Below are positions 48,008 through 60,500 of a stretch of 64,000 bases of DNA, in pieces. The DNA comes from Opisthorchis felineus (lineage: Eukaryota > Platyhelminthes > Trematoda > Opisthorchiida > Opisthorchiidae), in assembly GCA_004794785.1 (NCBI GenBank), contig SJOL01001796.1, positions 1-64,000 on the forward strand, given 5' to 3'. A model generated the notes under the pieces. The model had not been told where the DNA came from. It worked only from the letters and a program-made list of their open reading frames with translations, and did not search any database. The translations under genes were made by a program, and so were the position numbers. Every line of letters begins with the position of its first letter. Within the stretch, counting starts at the first letter, position 1.

Positions 48008-49187
48008 TGCACTCAAAATCACGAGTGGTCGCAAAACGGAGCCTCTGTGAACTTCAATGGAGACCGGTGCAGGAGAATAGCAGGTCGAGCCTACTTTCAC
48101 TCAGACTGTTCTGTTTGATAGAAACGCCCCGATCCTGTGTAGTATTTTCCCTTGAATCCCGTAAGACTCGCGGTTTTGGGGCTGCGAGACGTGTGGGTTT
48201 CGATCGAATGCTTTTGAGGGGTCGAAAAATATGGCGTCCGACATGAGTCCCTTGTCCTTGGCTTGGGTTAAGTTGTCCATAAATACGACCATGTTCATCA
48301 CGCAAGAACGTTTTGGGAGGAATCCGTGTTGAACTCGGGATATCAAGATGTTGGAGGTTAGGTGGACTAGGATGGCTCGCTTCAGAATGCATTCCATCAC
48401 CTTGCATGGCACACTAGTGATGCCAATAAGCCTGTAGCTGCCGGGCGATAGTCGGTCACCATTTTTGTAGAATAGTGTGACAATCGCTTCCTTCCAAGCA
48501 GAGGGAACGTGGCAGTCGTCAAGCGACTGACGAAAAACCAGGTATAAATGATTTGCCAGTGTGAACGACGTTTCCTTCAGGATCCTCGGATGGACTACTT
48601 CGGTTCCCAACGCGCAGAAGGGGTTGATCTTGTGCAAGAATTGACGAATGTCCTCCACCGTGAAGAATAAGACGGTCGGAGGCCGTTCGCAGTTACGCCT
48701 TGGCAGGAGTAAATGTGACGAGTACGCTGGGGCTGAATATAGACCTGCATGGTGTTCTCTGTAGACTTCAGATACCACTATGCGGTCACTCATGGGTTAC
48801 CCGTTCCTGTCCCCCAAGGAGAATGCGGATGGCTTGTTTCTGCGGCGATGTCTCAAGTATTCGAACAGCACATTTCTGTTTTTCCAGGTGAGGTCCAGAA
48901 TGGTGGCTTGTTTTCCTATGTTCCGTTGGCGGATTTCTGATTTACAACGGTTCCGCATTTTACGAAATCTCAGCTCGTCTTCTGTGTCTCCTGTGGACGA
49001 TTTTTTGGAAAATAGTTGAGACCTCTTTTCCAGAAGACGCCGAATCCCTTTCGGTAGCTTACAATAATAATATTAAGGTTTATTCCCGACTGGTAGGTGG
49101 CAAACCGTCAGGAATGATCACAAAGTTGCAGTCATCGGATTGCGTGCTGGTTTTTTGGGACGAACATCGCGTCAGCCCCGCGAACTT
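48008..49187 (-). pseudogene. CR1-like RT fragment A', left arm
   Basis: This is the mirror of 51594-52773. The minus strand encodes SAWKEAIVTLFYKNGDRLSP, SYRLIGITSVPCKVMECIL, QHGFLPKRSC and IFFDPSKAFDR (motif A, normally FDFSKAFD). Lacking any endonuclease upstream, it is a truncated duplicate. Confidence 0.9.
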
Positions 49188-49278
49188 GACCCGTTTTTCT
49201 GTGCCAGCTTCCTCTACCCCGTGGGTGCAACGTATTCCTCAACTAAGAAGAGTGCTATCAAAAACGAACCAAGTCCCC

Positions 49279-50605
49279 ATGGCTAAATCGAAACTGGAGC
49301 TTCTTTCTGAAGCTCTGGAGGGTGCAGACACAAAGAACTTAGTGACCTGGACGGAAGTTGATTGAGCACTTTATTCGCTGAACGAGCACCTTGCGCTTTC
49401 AATCCCGGGTCCGTTGGCTGCGAAGAAGATCATCCAGCTCTCTGATGCGGCAGTAAGGACCGCCACGGTGTCTCTAGTAGACAGGCGCGTAAGGGAGAGC
49501 AGGCCGATAACCTGGGGGTCGTTCCGCAGAAAAATAATGCCAACGAAGCAGGCAAAGCCACTCCTCGTTAGTACCCTCACAAAGCCTGACCACGAATCGC
49601 TTCACGCAGATTGGTTACGCTAGAATGGAAGAAAGCAAACGCTTGGGCTTCTAGTCGCCCTTTTCTTCATCTGCCGTACAGAAGATCTTGAAGCGAACTG
49701 TCAGCATTCAAAAGGCCTACCCAACGATCAGGCGTATATCTGATGATCTCCCTCTGGAGGCCCGAAGGCTGGGCCGCAGCAGTCCTAGGGGAGAGTTGCG
49801 AAACAGCATCCCATTTAGTGCCAGTCCAGCCGACCCAAAACTTATGGCCAAACCGATTGTAGTTTCGGCCCCTTGTGCTCCTGAAAGCACGCCGATGCGA
49901 CCGGTCGCGACTCCGGATTGCAGTTTCTACTCAACCGCCGCAGACCCCTTGACTACCAAAGGCAGGGATGCTCTGGAGGAGGCAAGCCTCACGTGGACAC
50001 AGTGCCCAAAGTACGTAGAGACATCATCGCCTGTTTCCGTTAGAGAACCCCACACCAAAGTCCCAACTTCCGAGCTGAACTGGGTCAGACGCGCGGAGAC
50101 AAGCGGCGAGGCCTGCTGACAAACCAACCGCATGCGTTGACCTCGACATCGAGGAATGCTGCGAGAACCCTACAACTACTGAGAAAGTGAAACTGCCAAT
50201 CTCCAGCTCCACTCCGTCGAAAGAGGCCTCTTCGATTGTGGACACAGTCGTCGCCCAGGACCCCAACAGCCAAAGCCACAAACCTGACCGCAGTGAACCG
50301 AAAAATCCTTCGTACACCCAGTTGACCACGCTGATCGCGGGTGACTCGGTGCTGCCACCCAACGCGCAGGACCTCACAGAGACACCTTGTCGATCAAACC
50401 GCGCCAAAATGCCGAAGAAATCAAACGGACGCATGGTTGCCGCCAATCCTTGAACAACAGCAAATCTAGTCATCCAAAAGGCGGTATTGGAGAAGCTACA
50501 AGTAACAGCGGTCAATATTTTCGCGCACGGGGGAAAAACTTCGTCCCCTTAGGTAAAAGGCTCGCGCAAACCGGCTCCCACGGGGTGAAAAAACCCTGCA
50601 AATGA
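49279..50605 (+). pseudogene. CR1-like LINE ORF1 (decayed)
   Basis: ATG is at 49279. The first frame runs to 49623 except for one TGA at 49363-49365 (after DTKNLVTWTEVD). Further open blocks, rich in Ser, Pro, Thr and Lys, continue at 49688-50119 and 50187-50605 in shifted frames. Position before the endonuclease and a basic, low-complexity composition fit a CR1-type ORF1, whose product would bind element RNA. No zinc-knuckle or esterase motif was recognised. It cannot make a full product. Confidence 0.6.
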
Positions 50606-50762
50606 AAAGCATCCCTCTAATCCACCAAGACACAATGCAGACAAGTATGCCACAGAGGCCCCTTCGGAGCCTCGGACTCTAACCCGACGTACATTTGATA
50701 AGTCTGCTAACCTCTCTGGTTGCACACCTCTCGGCTCCTTACCTTCGGAGGCGGCAGAGACG

Positions 50763-51487
50763 GTGCTGAAGTGCTCGTCCACTAACTGGCTCAGCCTTTT
50801 CAACAAACTTTGCGATATTGAACAGCCAGTTTACCTTGAACAGCCCTCGATATTTGCACTCACTGAGACCTGGCTCACACCAGATGTCTCTGACGCGGAG
50901 ATCTCGATAGACGGCTACTCCGTTTTTCGAGCTGACTCAAAACGAGGAAGGGCTGGTGGGGTTGCTTCGTACCTACATGTGGCCCTGCCCGTCCCGATTG
51001 TCCTCCCTGATACCACTCCTGCACCTTTTTGTCATGCGCTGTGGAGTCAAATTCCACTGCACGGGTCCGGCACTCTCCTCTTCGGTGTGCCTACCGTTAC
51101 CCCTCGAGTCCTCCGGAAGATGACCAATTCCTCATACAAACCCTTGAGCAAATCTCCTCCAGCTACTGCTTCACTCATCTCTTGCTGGTAGGTGATTTCA
51201 ACGCTCCAAAGGCCTCCTGGATGAAGCTCCAGCACGTCGGATCAAGTGGACTATTTGCAGCGGCGCTGACCAAAGTCGTTCAACAGAGCACTTGGACTCA
51301 ACATGTCGTCACACGCACCAGATACCGCGAAGGCCAACAACCATCCCTCTTGAATTTGGTCATCACCAACGAAAGACACTTCGTCGATCATGTGATAATT
51401 AACGCTCCTCTGAGACGTAGTGACCACTGCGTGCTGATCTTTTATTTCATCTGCCACTGGGCCAGAAATCCCGAACCTCTAACGTAG
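50763..51487 (+). pseudogene. CR1-like AP-endonuclease domain (decayed)
   Basis: The plus strand carries IFALTETWLTPDVSDAEISI, DGYSVFRADSKRGRAGGVA, LLLVGDFNAPKASW and RSDHCVL, the ordered motifs of an AP-type endonuclease that would nick target DNA. A frameshift near 51085 separates the first half (to about 51080) from the second (from about 51085), so the domain cannot be made intact. Confidence 0.88.
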
Positions 51488-52773
51488 ATTCGAAACTTCT
51501 GCCGTGCAGACTTCTCAGGAATGCGCATCTTTCTCAAACACGTTAAACTGGGACAAGCCTCAGTGGAAGACTTATACAAGACCGCTGTTCGGAAAGTTCG
51601 AGGGGCTGACGCGATGTTCGTCCCAAAAAACCAGCACGCAATCCGATGACTGCAACTTTGTGATCATTCCTGACGGTTTGCCACCTACCAGTCGGGAATA
51701 AACCTTAATATTATTATTGTAAGCTACCGAAAGGGATTCGGCGTCTTCTGGAAAAGAGGTCTCAACTATTTTCCAAAAAATCGTCCACAGGAGACACAGA
51801 AGACGAGCTGAGATTTCGTAAAATGCGGAACCGTTGTAAATCAGAAATCCGCCAACGGAACATAGGAAAACAAGCCACCATTCTGGACCTCACCTGGAAA
51901 AACAGAAATGTGCTGTTCGAATACTTGAGACATCGCCGCAGAAACAAGCCATCCGCATTCTCCTTGGGGGACAGGAACGGGTAACCCATGAGTGACCGCA
52001 TAGTGGTATCTGAAGTCTACAGAGAACACCATGCAGGTCTATATTCAGCCCCAGCGTCCTCGTCACATTTACTCCTGCCAAGGCGTAACTGCGAACGGCC
52101 TCCGACCGACTTATTCTTCACGGTGGAGGACATTCGTCAATTCTTGCACAAGATCAACCCCTTCTGCGCGTTGGGAACCGAAGTAGTCCATCCGAGGATC
52201 CTGAAGGAAACGTCGTTCACACTGGCAAATCATTTATACCTGGTTTTTCGTCAGTCGCTTGACGACTGCCACGTTCCCTCTGCTTGGAAGGAAGCGATTG
52301 TCACACTATTCTACAAAAATGGTGACCGACTATCGCCCGGCAGCTACAGGCTTATTGGCATCACTAGCGTGCCATGCAAGGTGATGGAATGCATTCTGAA
52401 GCGAGCCATCCTAGTCCACCTAACCTCCAACATCTTGATATCCCGAGTTCAACACGGATTCCTCCCAAAACGTTCTTGCGTGATGAACATGGTCGTATTT
52501 ATGGACAACTTAACCCAAGCCAAGGACAAGGGACTCATGTCGGACGCCATATTTTTCGACCCCTCAAAAGCATTCGATCGAAACCCACACGTCTCGCAGC
52601 CCCAAAACCGCGAGTCTTACGGGATTCAAGGGAAAATACTACACAGGATCGGGGCGTTTCTATCAAACAGAACAGTCTGAGTGAAAGTAGGCTCGACCTG
52701 CTATTCTCCTGCACCGGTCTCCATTGAAGTTCACAGAGGCTCCGTTTTGCGACCACTCGTGATTTTGAGTGCA
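51488..52773 (+). pseudogene. CR1-like linker and reverse transcriptase fragment A, right arm
   Basis: It continues directly from the endonuclease: linker FCRADFSGMRIFLKHVKLGQ, a roughly 65-bp insertion at 51658-51722, then LRFRKMRNRCKSEIRQRN. The RT is open at 51988-52680, with YKNGDRLSPGSYRLIGITSV, QHGFLPKRSC and IFFDPSKAFDR. It stops at TGA (52678-52680) and loses homology near 52773, before the YADD-containing palm region. Confidence 0.9.
51658..51722. repeat. Small insert with ATTATTATT end in CR1 linker
   Basis: A block ending ggaataaaccttaatattattattg interrupts the linker just before KLPKGIRRLLEKRSQ-type coding sequence resumes. The (ATT)n-like end recalls the 3' tail of a short retroposon. 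It is present in both arms (mirror 49059-49123), so it predates the duplication. Confidence 0.5.
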
Positions 52774-53639
52774 AAATAACAGAGGTTATCACCTAATGTT
52801 ATGTTAGAGTCAAAAAATTCAACACATGACACGTGTGAACGCGGTGAATAGATTAAATAGTGAAAGAATTCTTTCACAAATTTGCACGAGGGAAAAACGA
52901 AACCGATTTCGAACGTACCGCCCTGTTTACCGGCCTCGAAATGTGAGGGGGCTGGGACCTTGGTCTTTTGGCTGTGAGGCGCTCGTTTGAACATATTGAG
53001 GAGATATATGATGGGGATTCGGAGCCTAACAACCACTGAGGAGGAGGGCGGGGGTGGTGGTATCATGTGATGCTTCGGTGCAGGCTGGGGGATATTTGTT
53101 CGGGGGGATAAGCAAGAGAAAACCCTAGAGTTCTAGGATTGTACTGCGAGGGCCTCAGTCAGTCTTAGCCACCTATCAGCTGATGGCATAGATGGGATTG
53201 TGGAAGCGTAAGATATGGCAGCACGTCGACAGAAACGATTATGTAGATAAGGACTAAAACGTGTTCGGCGAACTGGGGAAGAAAGAGAGGCTAGCAAGTG
53301 AGCAGGCCTTTATGTATCAGGTGTTTACGAACTTGGAAGGCTTTCTTTCTTATTTTTTTACTAAGAAAGCTCTAGCCGGATATTTAGGATTACAACAGTT
53401 TACCAACGTATGCACAGCAGCTGGTATCTGGCTCCTAAGTGGGATGTCACCAGTTTCAGATGGTGATACTTCAGTTAAGTGCGGACTAGTTTAAATTAGC
53501 TACGAGAACGGCAACTCAACTGCTTCTTCTGAGTTACAGGACATGAGTATTATGAAGCAGAAAGGAAAGAAAGTAGGGGGTGGGCGGTTTACTTATGGGA
53601 ATGGCCATTTGGAACTGACACTGAAAAGAGTAGGCATCG
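52774..53639 (+). other. Unexplained segment between CR1 fragments, right arm
   Basis: This is the mirror of 47142-48007. The 77-codon plus-strand frame 53261-53494 (starts GTG, preceded by TAA) has mixed helical composition and ends KCGLV, loosely like a CaaX box. No family was recognised. The opposite strand is also open at 52731-53066, in a Pro/Ser-rich frame. Confidence 0.5.
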
Positions 53640-54990
53640 ATAAGGTCTAATGGAGAAGCCATTTGTTTTTGTGAGCGCAGTTAATTCGGGGACCACCGCA
53701 AAAATAATTATCCAGTGCAAAAGATGGGTAAAGACATATGGATGGGCTCGAATCCAAAAGGTTTCTACAACACCTGACCTTGAGATTTGGGTTTCGCGCC
53801 ACACTTCCCAAGACGAAATACTCATAACGGATGCCATATATTTTGACTTCATAAAAGCATTCACAAAAGCAACCACACGTCCGCTGCTCCACAAACTCGA
53901 GTCTTACGGGATTCAAGGAAAAATGCTACGCTGGATTAAGGCGTTCTTATCGGACAACATTCCGAGTGAAAGTAGGCTCGACCTACTCTTCTCCGGCGCT
54001 GGTCTCCATTGCAGTTACTCAAGGCCCCGTTTTTGGACCACTTCTGTTTCTGATCTACGTCAACGACCCTCCGGGTGTTTTCCAAATCCATGTCTACATT
54101 TTGCGGGCGACTTGAAATCCCAGAGTTCAAATGCCAGTGCCCTCCAAATGGATGTAGACGCTGCAAAGCAGTGGTCGTTGGACTGGCACCTTTCTCTGAA
54201 TGACGAAAAGTGCCCCCATATGTCATTCGGAGGAACGCCTTCGTCTCGGATGGTGAGAATGGACATGGAGACCTCACGAGGATAGATACTAAAAAGGATT
54301 TGGGTATCTGGCTCTCTCCAAACGTGTCCTTCTCACTGCACCATGAAAAATCGGTCCAAAAGGCTTTCGCCGTTCTACGGATGATTCGGCGCACCTTCTC
54401 CCGCATTACTCGCATGGACTTCCGAATACTCTACGGGGCCTACGCCAGACCACCTCGTGAATACACCAACCAAGTTGTTCACTCAGGGCGCAAGAAGGAT
54501 GGAACCCGTCATTGAGCGTGTCCAACGAGCTGCTACGAAAATGGTTGCCGATCTTAAGTCCATTAATTATGAAACGCGTCTCGCGGTGCTCGGCCTATTG
54601 CCCCTGGAGTATCGTCGTCTCCCAGGAGACCTGATACTTACTTATGCCCTGTTTGAACAAGGTTTGGTCAACAGATTTTTCACCGTTGACCCAGCTAACA
54701 CACGGCGGGGACAGGGCAAGAGGATTTTCAAGCTCAGAGCGCACATTATTATTTGGGAACCTTTTTTTCTCATTTCGGGTAGTTTATGTGTGGACTAACC
54801 TTCATTCGACGGTTGTTCACGTTGTATCTGGTACCCAGTTCAGAGCACTGTTAGAGTCCTCGCACTGGCTAGCTTACTGCCTCACGCTGAGAACTTGAAG
54901 AGCAGTGCTATACCCTTTTTTCTCTTGTACCTTTCAGGCGAACGGCAGCCAGTGAACGACAAGAACAAAACTGACCCGGGAAACTTTGGC
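53640..54990 (+). pseudogene. CR1-like LINE fragment B (3' end), right arm
   Basis: This is a 5'-truncated copy whose RT motif A (IYFDFIKAF, about 53840) repeats what fragment A already has, so it is a different insertion. It runs through FAGDLK (about 54105), [24 protein letters not shown] (about 54300) and [15 protein letters not shown] (about 54515), in at least three broken frames, to an untranslated tail near 54990. Confidence 0.88.
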
Positions 54991-55013
54991 GAAAGCCCCG
55001 ATCCGGTGTATCA

Positions 55014-57227
55014 TTTCGGGACTCCTTGAATCGGTGCATCCGTCCTGTGAGCCCATATTTTTTGCTTAATTGTTGAAGTGATTTTGGTTGGCACTTATTC
55101 GGTATTAACTGAGTTATATGTGTCGTCATCCCAAATCACATGAATGAGTAGCCTGAAATTGGGAGCAACTTTCAACCTGTAACTTTCAATTATTTTTAGC
55201 TGTACATGCTTAGCGATGTTAGCAGAGTCAGTTTAATTACGGAATCCCGGAGTTCTTATTTACGTCACAGAATTTAGGCAGTGCTACTGCAGTCTAGCAT
55301 GAAGTTCTTCCAACTCATGCTGAGGACGAAGAATCCGTTGTTTTTATTATGCGGCATGGTATCAGCATCGCAATCAAAAGTGGAGTTAAGATTGGATTTA
55401 TTGTCCTAAAGGGGCAAATCTGACACCAATTACGGGCGCGCTCATTCGATCTTTGCCTTGGCTACATCCCTGTGTAAATGTCTGAATACTTATAAGTTCC
55501 TTGACTTCCAGGGATCAAGGCTATTCCCCTTGATCTTAAGGCTGCCTTGTATGCACCCTGTTTATCTTTAACATCACCGCGTACAATAACGCGCATGATC
55601 ACCGAGTCCCAGTATCGCATCATCGGTGTACACGCGGACCCCTCATTCATGACAGTAAGATCAAATGAGCGAGTAATGAGTTCAACTTTATGACAGTAAG
55701 ACGCTTGAACACTTTCCGAAGATATAAATAAGACCAGTTGGAAGAAAAGCTTTTCATTTCAAATTTATTGTCCAGCGAAGTTTTGCTTACGGAAAACGAA
55801 ACGGGGCGTCTGGTCACTACGGTTGTACCAGTCCACTGAATAACTGAAAATATGTTTTGCCAACGGTAGTTTTATAGTTTGCAGGCATGGTCTTCGCGAA
55901 GAGATAACGCATGCCGGTACGATGATTACGGACCGTTGTTGCCTGTTGAAGCAGCCTATTATGCGTAGTTTAGGACTCATAATCAACGGCGAGAATATGC
56001 GCGGGCCTAACAGCTACGACAAGTAGCCAAGTTGAGCGATGACGCGTACAGCTGTTATAACAAAGGACAACGGTTGACCTTACTTTCCGTCAGTTTCGTG
56101 GCGCTTTCTGAAGAAATCCAGCTCAATGATGCCATGCTTTCTAGTGGAAAAGATGTCTCACCGGATTGGTGTAAACTGTCTCGTAGATATCTGCAAACGC
56201 TGCATTACCTCCTGACTAGTTGCGCACAAATAAGAATAAAGGTCGTCCACAGAGATGCATTTCTGTATTAATACCACACAGTGCAATAATTTAACTTCGG
56301 CTATTTTACTGCACCCTGGGCATGGTTCCCAGACTGCAGTGTTGTGCCGATATTCCGTGAACACTCGCTTAGTTTGTTATGTCTAATGAGTATAACGGAT
56401 ACAAATGTTGTTCGAGTATTCACCTGGAGGGAGTTTACTCCGGAAATTCTGTAACACTTATCTCCCATCTGAAGAACACCGTGGACCCTTACAACGTGCT
56501 ACGACTTGATTTAATGTCGCCTCGCAAGCTGGTAATCACATTCGAATTGGCGATGGTTGGTGACCTTGAATGTTCGCTCACTTAAACAAAATGCCATCAG
56601 CAACATATCACCGAAACGTGCAGCCGGAATGGACTAACTCCCTGTAAAATGCTCAGCTCCGAAAAACCCATAATTTCCGCTAACTAAATTTGAGCCTGCT
56701 TGTAATTAACAGCTCAGAAGAGCGATCTTTGTACCTCAGTAATTTACTGGATAAAAGAAATGGCTGTTGATTTCGAGGAAGTTTTTGAAGTAGCTCTACT
56801 TTAACGAACGGTTTACGTACCTTTTGTATTCAATTCCACGAAGACCCATTTAAAGCGGTCTAAAATTCCACTTTGATAAAATATACGGGTGAGGTTGCTG
56901 CTCATAGGAATTGTCCCACATTACCGGACATTGGGGCCGCACATCAATGGACGCAGTATATTGCACTTCAGCAAGCCAAACAATATTTCCGCCGTTCATT
57001 TTGCGCTAAAGTGTGATTGGCATCTTTATCTCATTTCAGGCTTTGTAGCACAACTGGTTTCGAAGACCACCACCACTGTCTTGAGATAACATGAACATGA
57101 CTTCTGCAATAGTCGAAGACCACAGTAATTCACACAATGACTCACTTAACTATTGCTAATTCAGTTAGCTGACACCTGGAACACCACCGTACACGAAGTA
57201 TTCTGCACTGTTCGCAATCGGTTTCAG
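55014..57227. other. Intergenic, nothing recognised
   Basis: Short frames only. No transposon, RNA gene or coding motif could be supported on either strand. Confidence 0.5.
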
Positions 57228-57534
57228 TAGTAATATATGCAAATGCCTATACGAAATCCCTTACAAGAAACCAAAAATACTGACCAATTGTTACATTTGT
57301 GGCCAAAAAGAATTAACGAAATACAAGAAACGGTACCAGATTCGTCATCTACCTCCCAGTTCCCGTAAACGCACCGGTGATGCTTTCTTCGCGGTTCCAT
57401 GCAGTCTTTGTAGGGCAGCATTTTGTAGCCTTCTAAATCAAACTGAAGATGAGGTCCTTCCTCAAAGCACTGTGGATGAACTCGGCTACCCTTTCACATC
57501 AAAACAGTCTCAAAGTACAACAATTAGCTGTTAA
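57228..57534 (+). CDS. Candidate terminal exon with CxxC pairs
   Basis: It follows an acceptor-like ttcgcaatcggtttcag and stays open for 101 codons to TAA at 57532-57534. It contains TNCYICGQKELTKYKKRYQ and, further on, VPCSLCRAAFC, i.e. two CxxC pairs about 40 residues apart separated by a basic stretch. This could be a zinc-binding module. No family was recognised and no upstream exon was found. A minus-strand frame (57224-57421) overlaps, so coding strand is uncertain. Confidence 0.3.
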
Positions 57535-60500
57535 GTCGTTCAGATTAAGGATGTTTTCAGTACCGCAGAACCGTGAAATGTCTTTCGCTGACGGTTTGTT
57601 GCTTTGATGTTTTTGGAGGACCCGTTGCTGGCCAAGGCGCTGGAGTACTTTTTTGATGCTTGCGTTGGTGATTTTCTGGCCAGAAAGACAGCACTCTCGG
57701 CTCCATGCATTCGCGTAGTTTCTTCTTGGAAATTAAACACAAACTCAAAGACAAACTGTTTGACGCTCATTCCGCTAATAAATGACCAAAATTCAACATG
57801 TCTACCCGTACTACATTTGATGCTTTTTCGATTATTTTTGAAAAGATAGATATCTCGCTGGTAGAGACTCGATGCGGGATCATTCGCCTCTTAGAAGACT
57901 TGTACCATAATGACAACACTTGCCACATATTTATTTCTATCTATTTGCAGAAAAGTATTACTCACGCATGTAATTCCACTTTAATTTGGTATGTGAAGAA
58001 ATTGCTTTTGGGTGCGTGAAACACTTCACGGATCGACAGAATAGTCATCCCAACCAAAATAATCTAATCCGTTACGGGAGGCATTAAATGACACTTCCAC
58101 TTATTCTCTGGTACTTTCGGTTTAATGTGATACATTTTTCCACAACCACGAGGAGCGTCATTGCGCCTCGGCTGGTTAAGAAAATAATAGTTTGAACAGA
58201 AAGCCACGTAGAATACCATGAAATGCACGAAATCTTTGAGTGTATTTGATATTGCTTGAAAGGCATAAACAACAGAATGCGGTGAAATTGTCAGTGGTGG
58301 GCGACAGTCATGTGAACAAACATATGCACAGCGCCCAGCGGATAGCTGATTGGAATCAGTTTGAGAAACCCACAGCACCTTCTTCTTCCTCTGAAAGAAT
58401 AAAACCATTCATCTGATGTTGGATTAAAATGTCGTTTAATAGATCACTTCATTTAATCCAAATTTCAACAGGACTCGCGAGTATTCGATTGGATTTATGA
58501 AACCATGTTCACCATGTACACAAATATCTAGACAACGCCCGCAACATTTTACGTAAGTAGCCACTGCGTTATTTGTAAAGTGCGCGCAAACTGACAAGCT
58601 GGAATTCATCAGCTGATTCAACAAAGGACGTCATATAGTTTTCTCCACAATTTAGACAGTTTATGATATCCTTTAGGTTGTTTTATTTTAGTGAACATGT
58701 AACTGCACATGTATCAAATTAGATCGTTTTGAGAAATTTCATGTTTTGAAAAGTCATACACAATAGCGCATATATAGACTACGTGGCGGAAGGGAATATT
58801 TAAAGTTGAGTTGAGTATATGCTGGCATGTTTTGAATACATCACTGGGTTGATATTTACTGAAAGTGGACTTGCCCAATCTATGATCGCCAACTCTCAAG
58901 TTTCCTTCTTTGCTTTCGTGAAATACACTTCAATTACCCTTCCACGGATAGATTTGGCCACCTGTTTATATATTAGTCAAAGATATTGCTCTAAAAAATT
59001 AGCCCACCAAACCAAAATATTTGGAACCAGCCATTCTGTTGAAGTTCCTTAAATGAAAATTTGTTCAGAAATGCCAGGCTAGGTTACAAAAGATTTGGCA
59101 ACCGTAGCCAGTATCAACCATTCAGTAAGCCGCCCTAATTTAGCTATCATAGGCAACACTGGTCCTCAAAATGTAAAGGCCAAAAGCAAACTTCGAAGTA
59201 GAACACCTTGGGAGAAAACTTAAGGTAGCCGCAAGCTAACTGGTTCAATTTCAAAACCTATCTGACTCAAGTCTTCCCAAAGGAAATTACCGGCGTGTTT
59301 ACCAATAATATCATTGGCCATCACTTTAGAAAAATAGAAGTGATCTGCTACATCAGATCTAGTCACAGCGCTAGAGAAGGCAGGCAGTTGAATCACCCCT
59401 CTGCATGGCTGGCGGGTCACTCATAGCTGCTTTTCGAAAACTTGGGGTACGTAACTTGGGGGCGTAAGTTAACGAAAATTGGGACGTCACTATGTGGGCT
59501 AGAAACATTCAGTGGAATGTCTCTGGTGCCAAAAAAGCAGTCCCAGCAATGTACTTTAAGCGGGTATTTTAAGATGGTGCTTTGTAACAGCACTGACGTC
59601 ATGGTCGTATGGTTCCTGTGCCAGCATAACTGCTCCGAAAAAAGCTCAAAATATCACACAATAGGAGGCAAAACAGCAGTGATATTACTTTTTTTACTCA
59701 AGACTGAACATGCGAAATCAATTTTTCGAATAAATAACACTAGAATAAAGCTCAGATAAGTTCATTTAAAGAGCGAAACGATCGGTTCTGGTCTGCGTCT
59801 GCAAGCAGATTTAGAAAGGCCTTTAGAACTTCTACTGTCACAAGGGTCAGGTTTAAGATAGTTTGTTCAACTGTTCGCTAAGACAGCAAAAACACCACAG
59901 TCTTTAAACTAAAACCAACTGAAGTCAGTCGTGGCAATTTGGTGTGCCCAAAAAATGTGGGCCTGCTCGAACGTGACGTAAAATAGCAGCTGAACGGCTG
60001 CGGCGGACTCACAAGTAGTAAAATCAAATGTGGTTCTTTTAACATAAGCGACAAGCCTAACGAGTGTAACCGGGAACATTTGAGTACGTATGGTGACGTT
60101 AACTCAGGGCTTGAAAATCGGGAATTTAGCGGCACAGTTTCGAATAATTTAAGAACGACGTGGCCCGATTAGTTAAAATTTCCTTCGTCAATTACGTGGA
60201 ATCTAATGGTAGCAAGTGAATGGGGTATAATACAGAATTTTCAAATAACAGCCACACGGTCCGTCATAAAAGATGTCCTCATATTAGATGGTAACAGTCA
60301 CTACGAAGCTCGACCTTTCAGACGTTTTATTCTGTTGTAAGCCGTAATAAAGCATTCCCATTTGGCCGATATTTTTATTGACCACTTTATGAGGCAACAA
60401 TGAAGTTATACAATCTATCAAGCATAGAATATCAATGAAATTCATGAGCATAAACTTTGTACTGCCTACCATACGGGGGTGGCCTTTCTGTAAGAAACGT

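Larger units (their letters stand above)
45768..49187 (-). repeat. Left arm of 3.42-kb inverted duplication
   Basis: This arm is near-identical to the reverse complement of 51594-55013. Paired coordinates sum to 100781 at both ends and at internal frames (for example 47287-47520 with 53261-53494), so there is no net gap. About a dozen substitutions were noticed by eye. It contains, on minus, a CR1-like RT fragment (48008-49187), an unexplained segment (47142-48007) and a second CR1-like fragment (45791-47141). Confidence 0.93.
49188..51593 (+). other. Spacer of the inverted duplication
   Basis: These 2,406 bp of single-copy sequence lie between the arms. They hold the ORF1 and endonuclease parts of the plus-strand CR1-like element that continues without a break into the right arm. 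Confidence 0.9.
51594..55013 (+). repeat. Right arm of 3.42-kb inverted duplication
   Basis: This is the reverse-complement partner of 45768-49187. Its inner end lies within an uninterrupted stretch of CR1 linker coding sequence, whereas the left arm's inner end abuts unrelated sequence. That suggests this arm is the original. Confidence 0.93.

Noticed and set aside
48101..48793. 230-codon RT frame as an active retrotransposon gene
   Set aside because: It covers only part of RT, lacks the YADD region and endonuclease, and is followed by unrelated sequence; it is a truncated relic.
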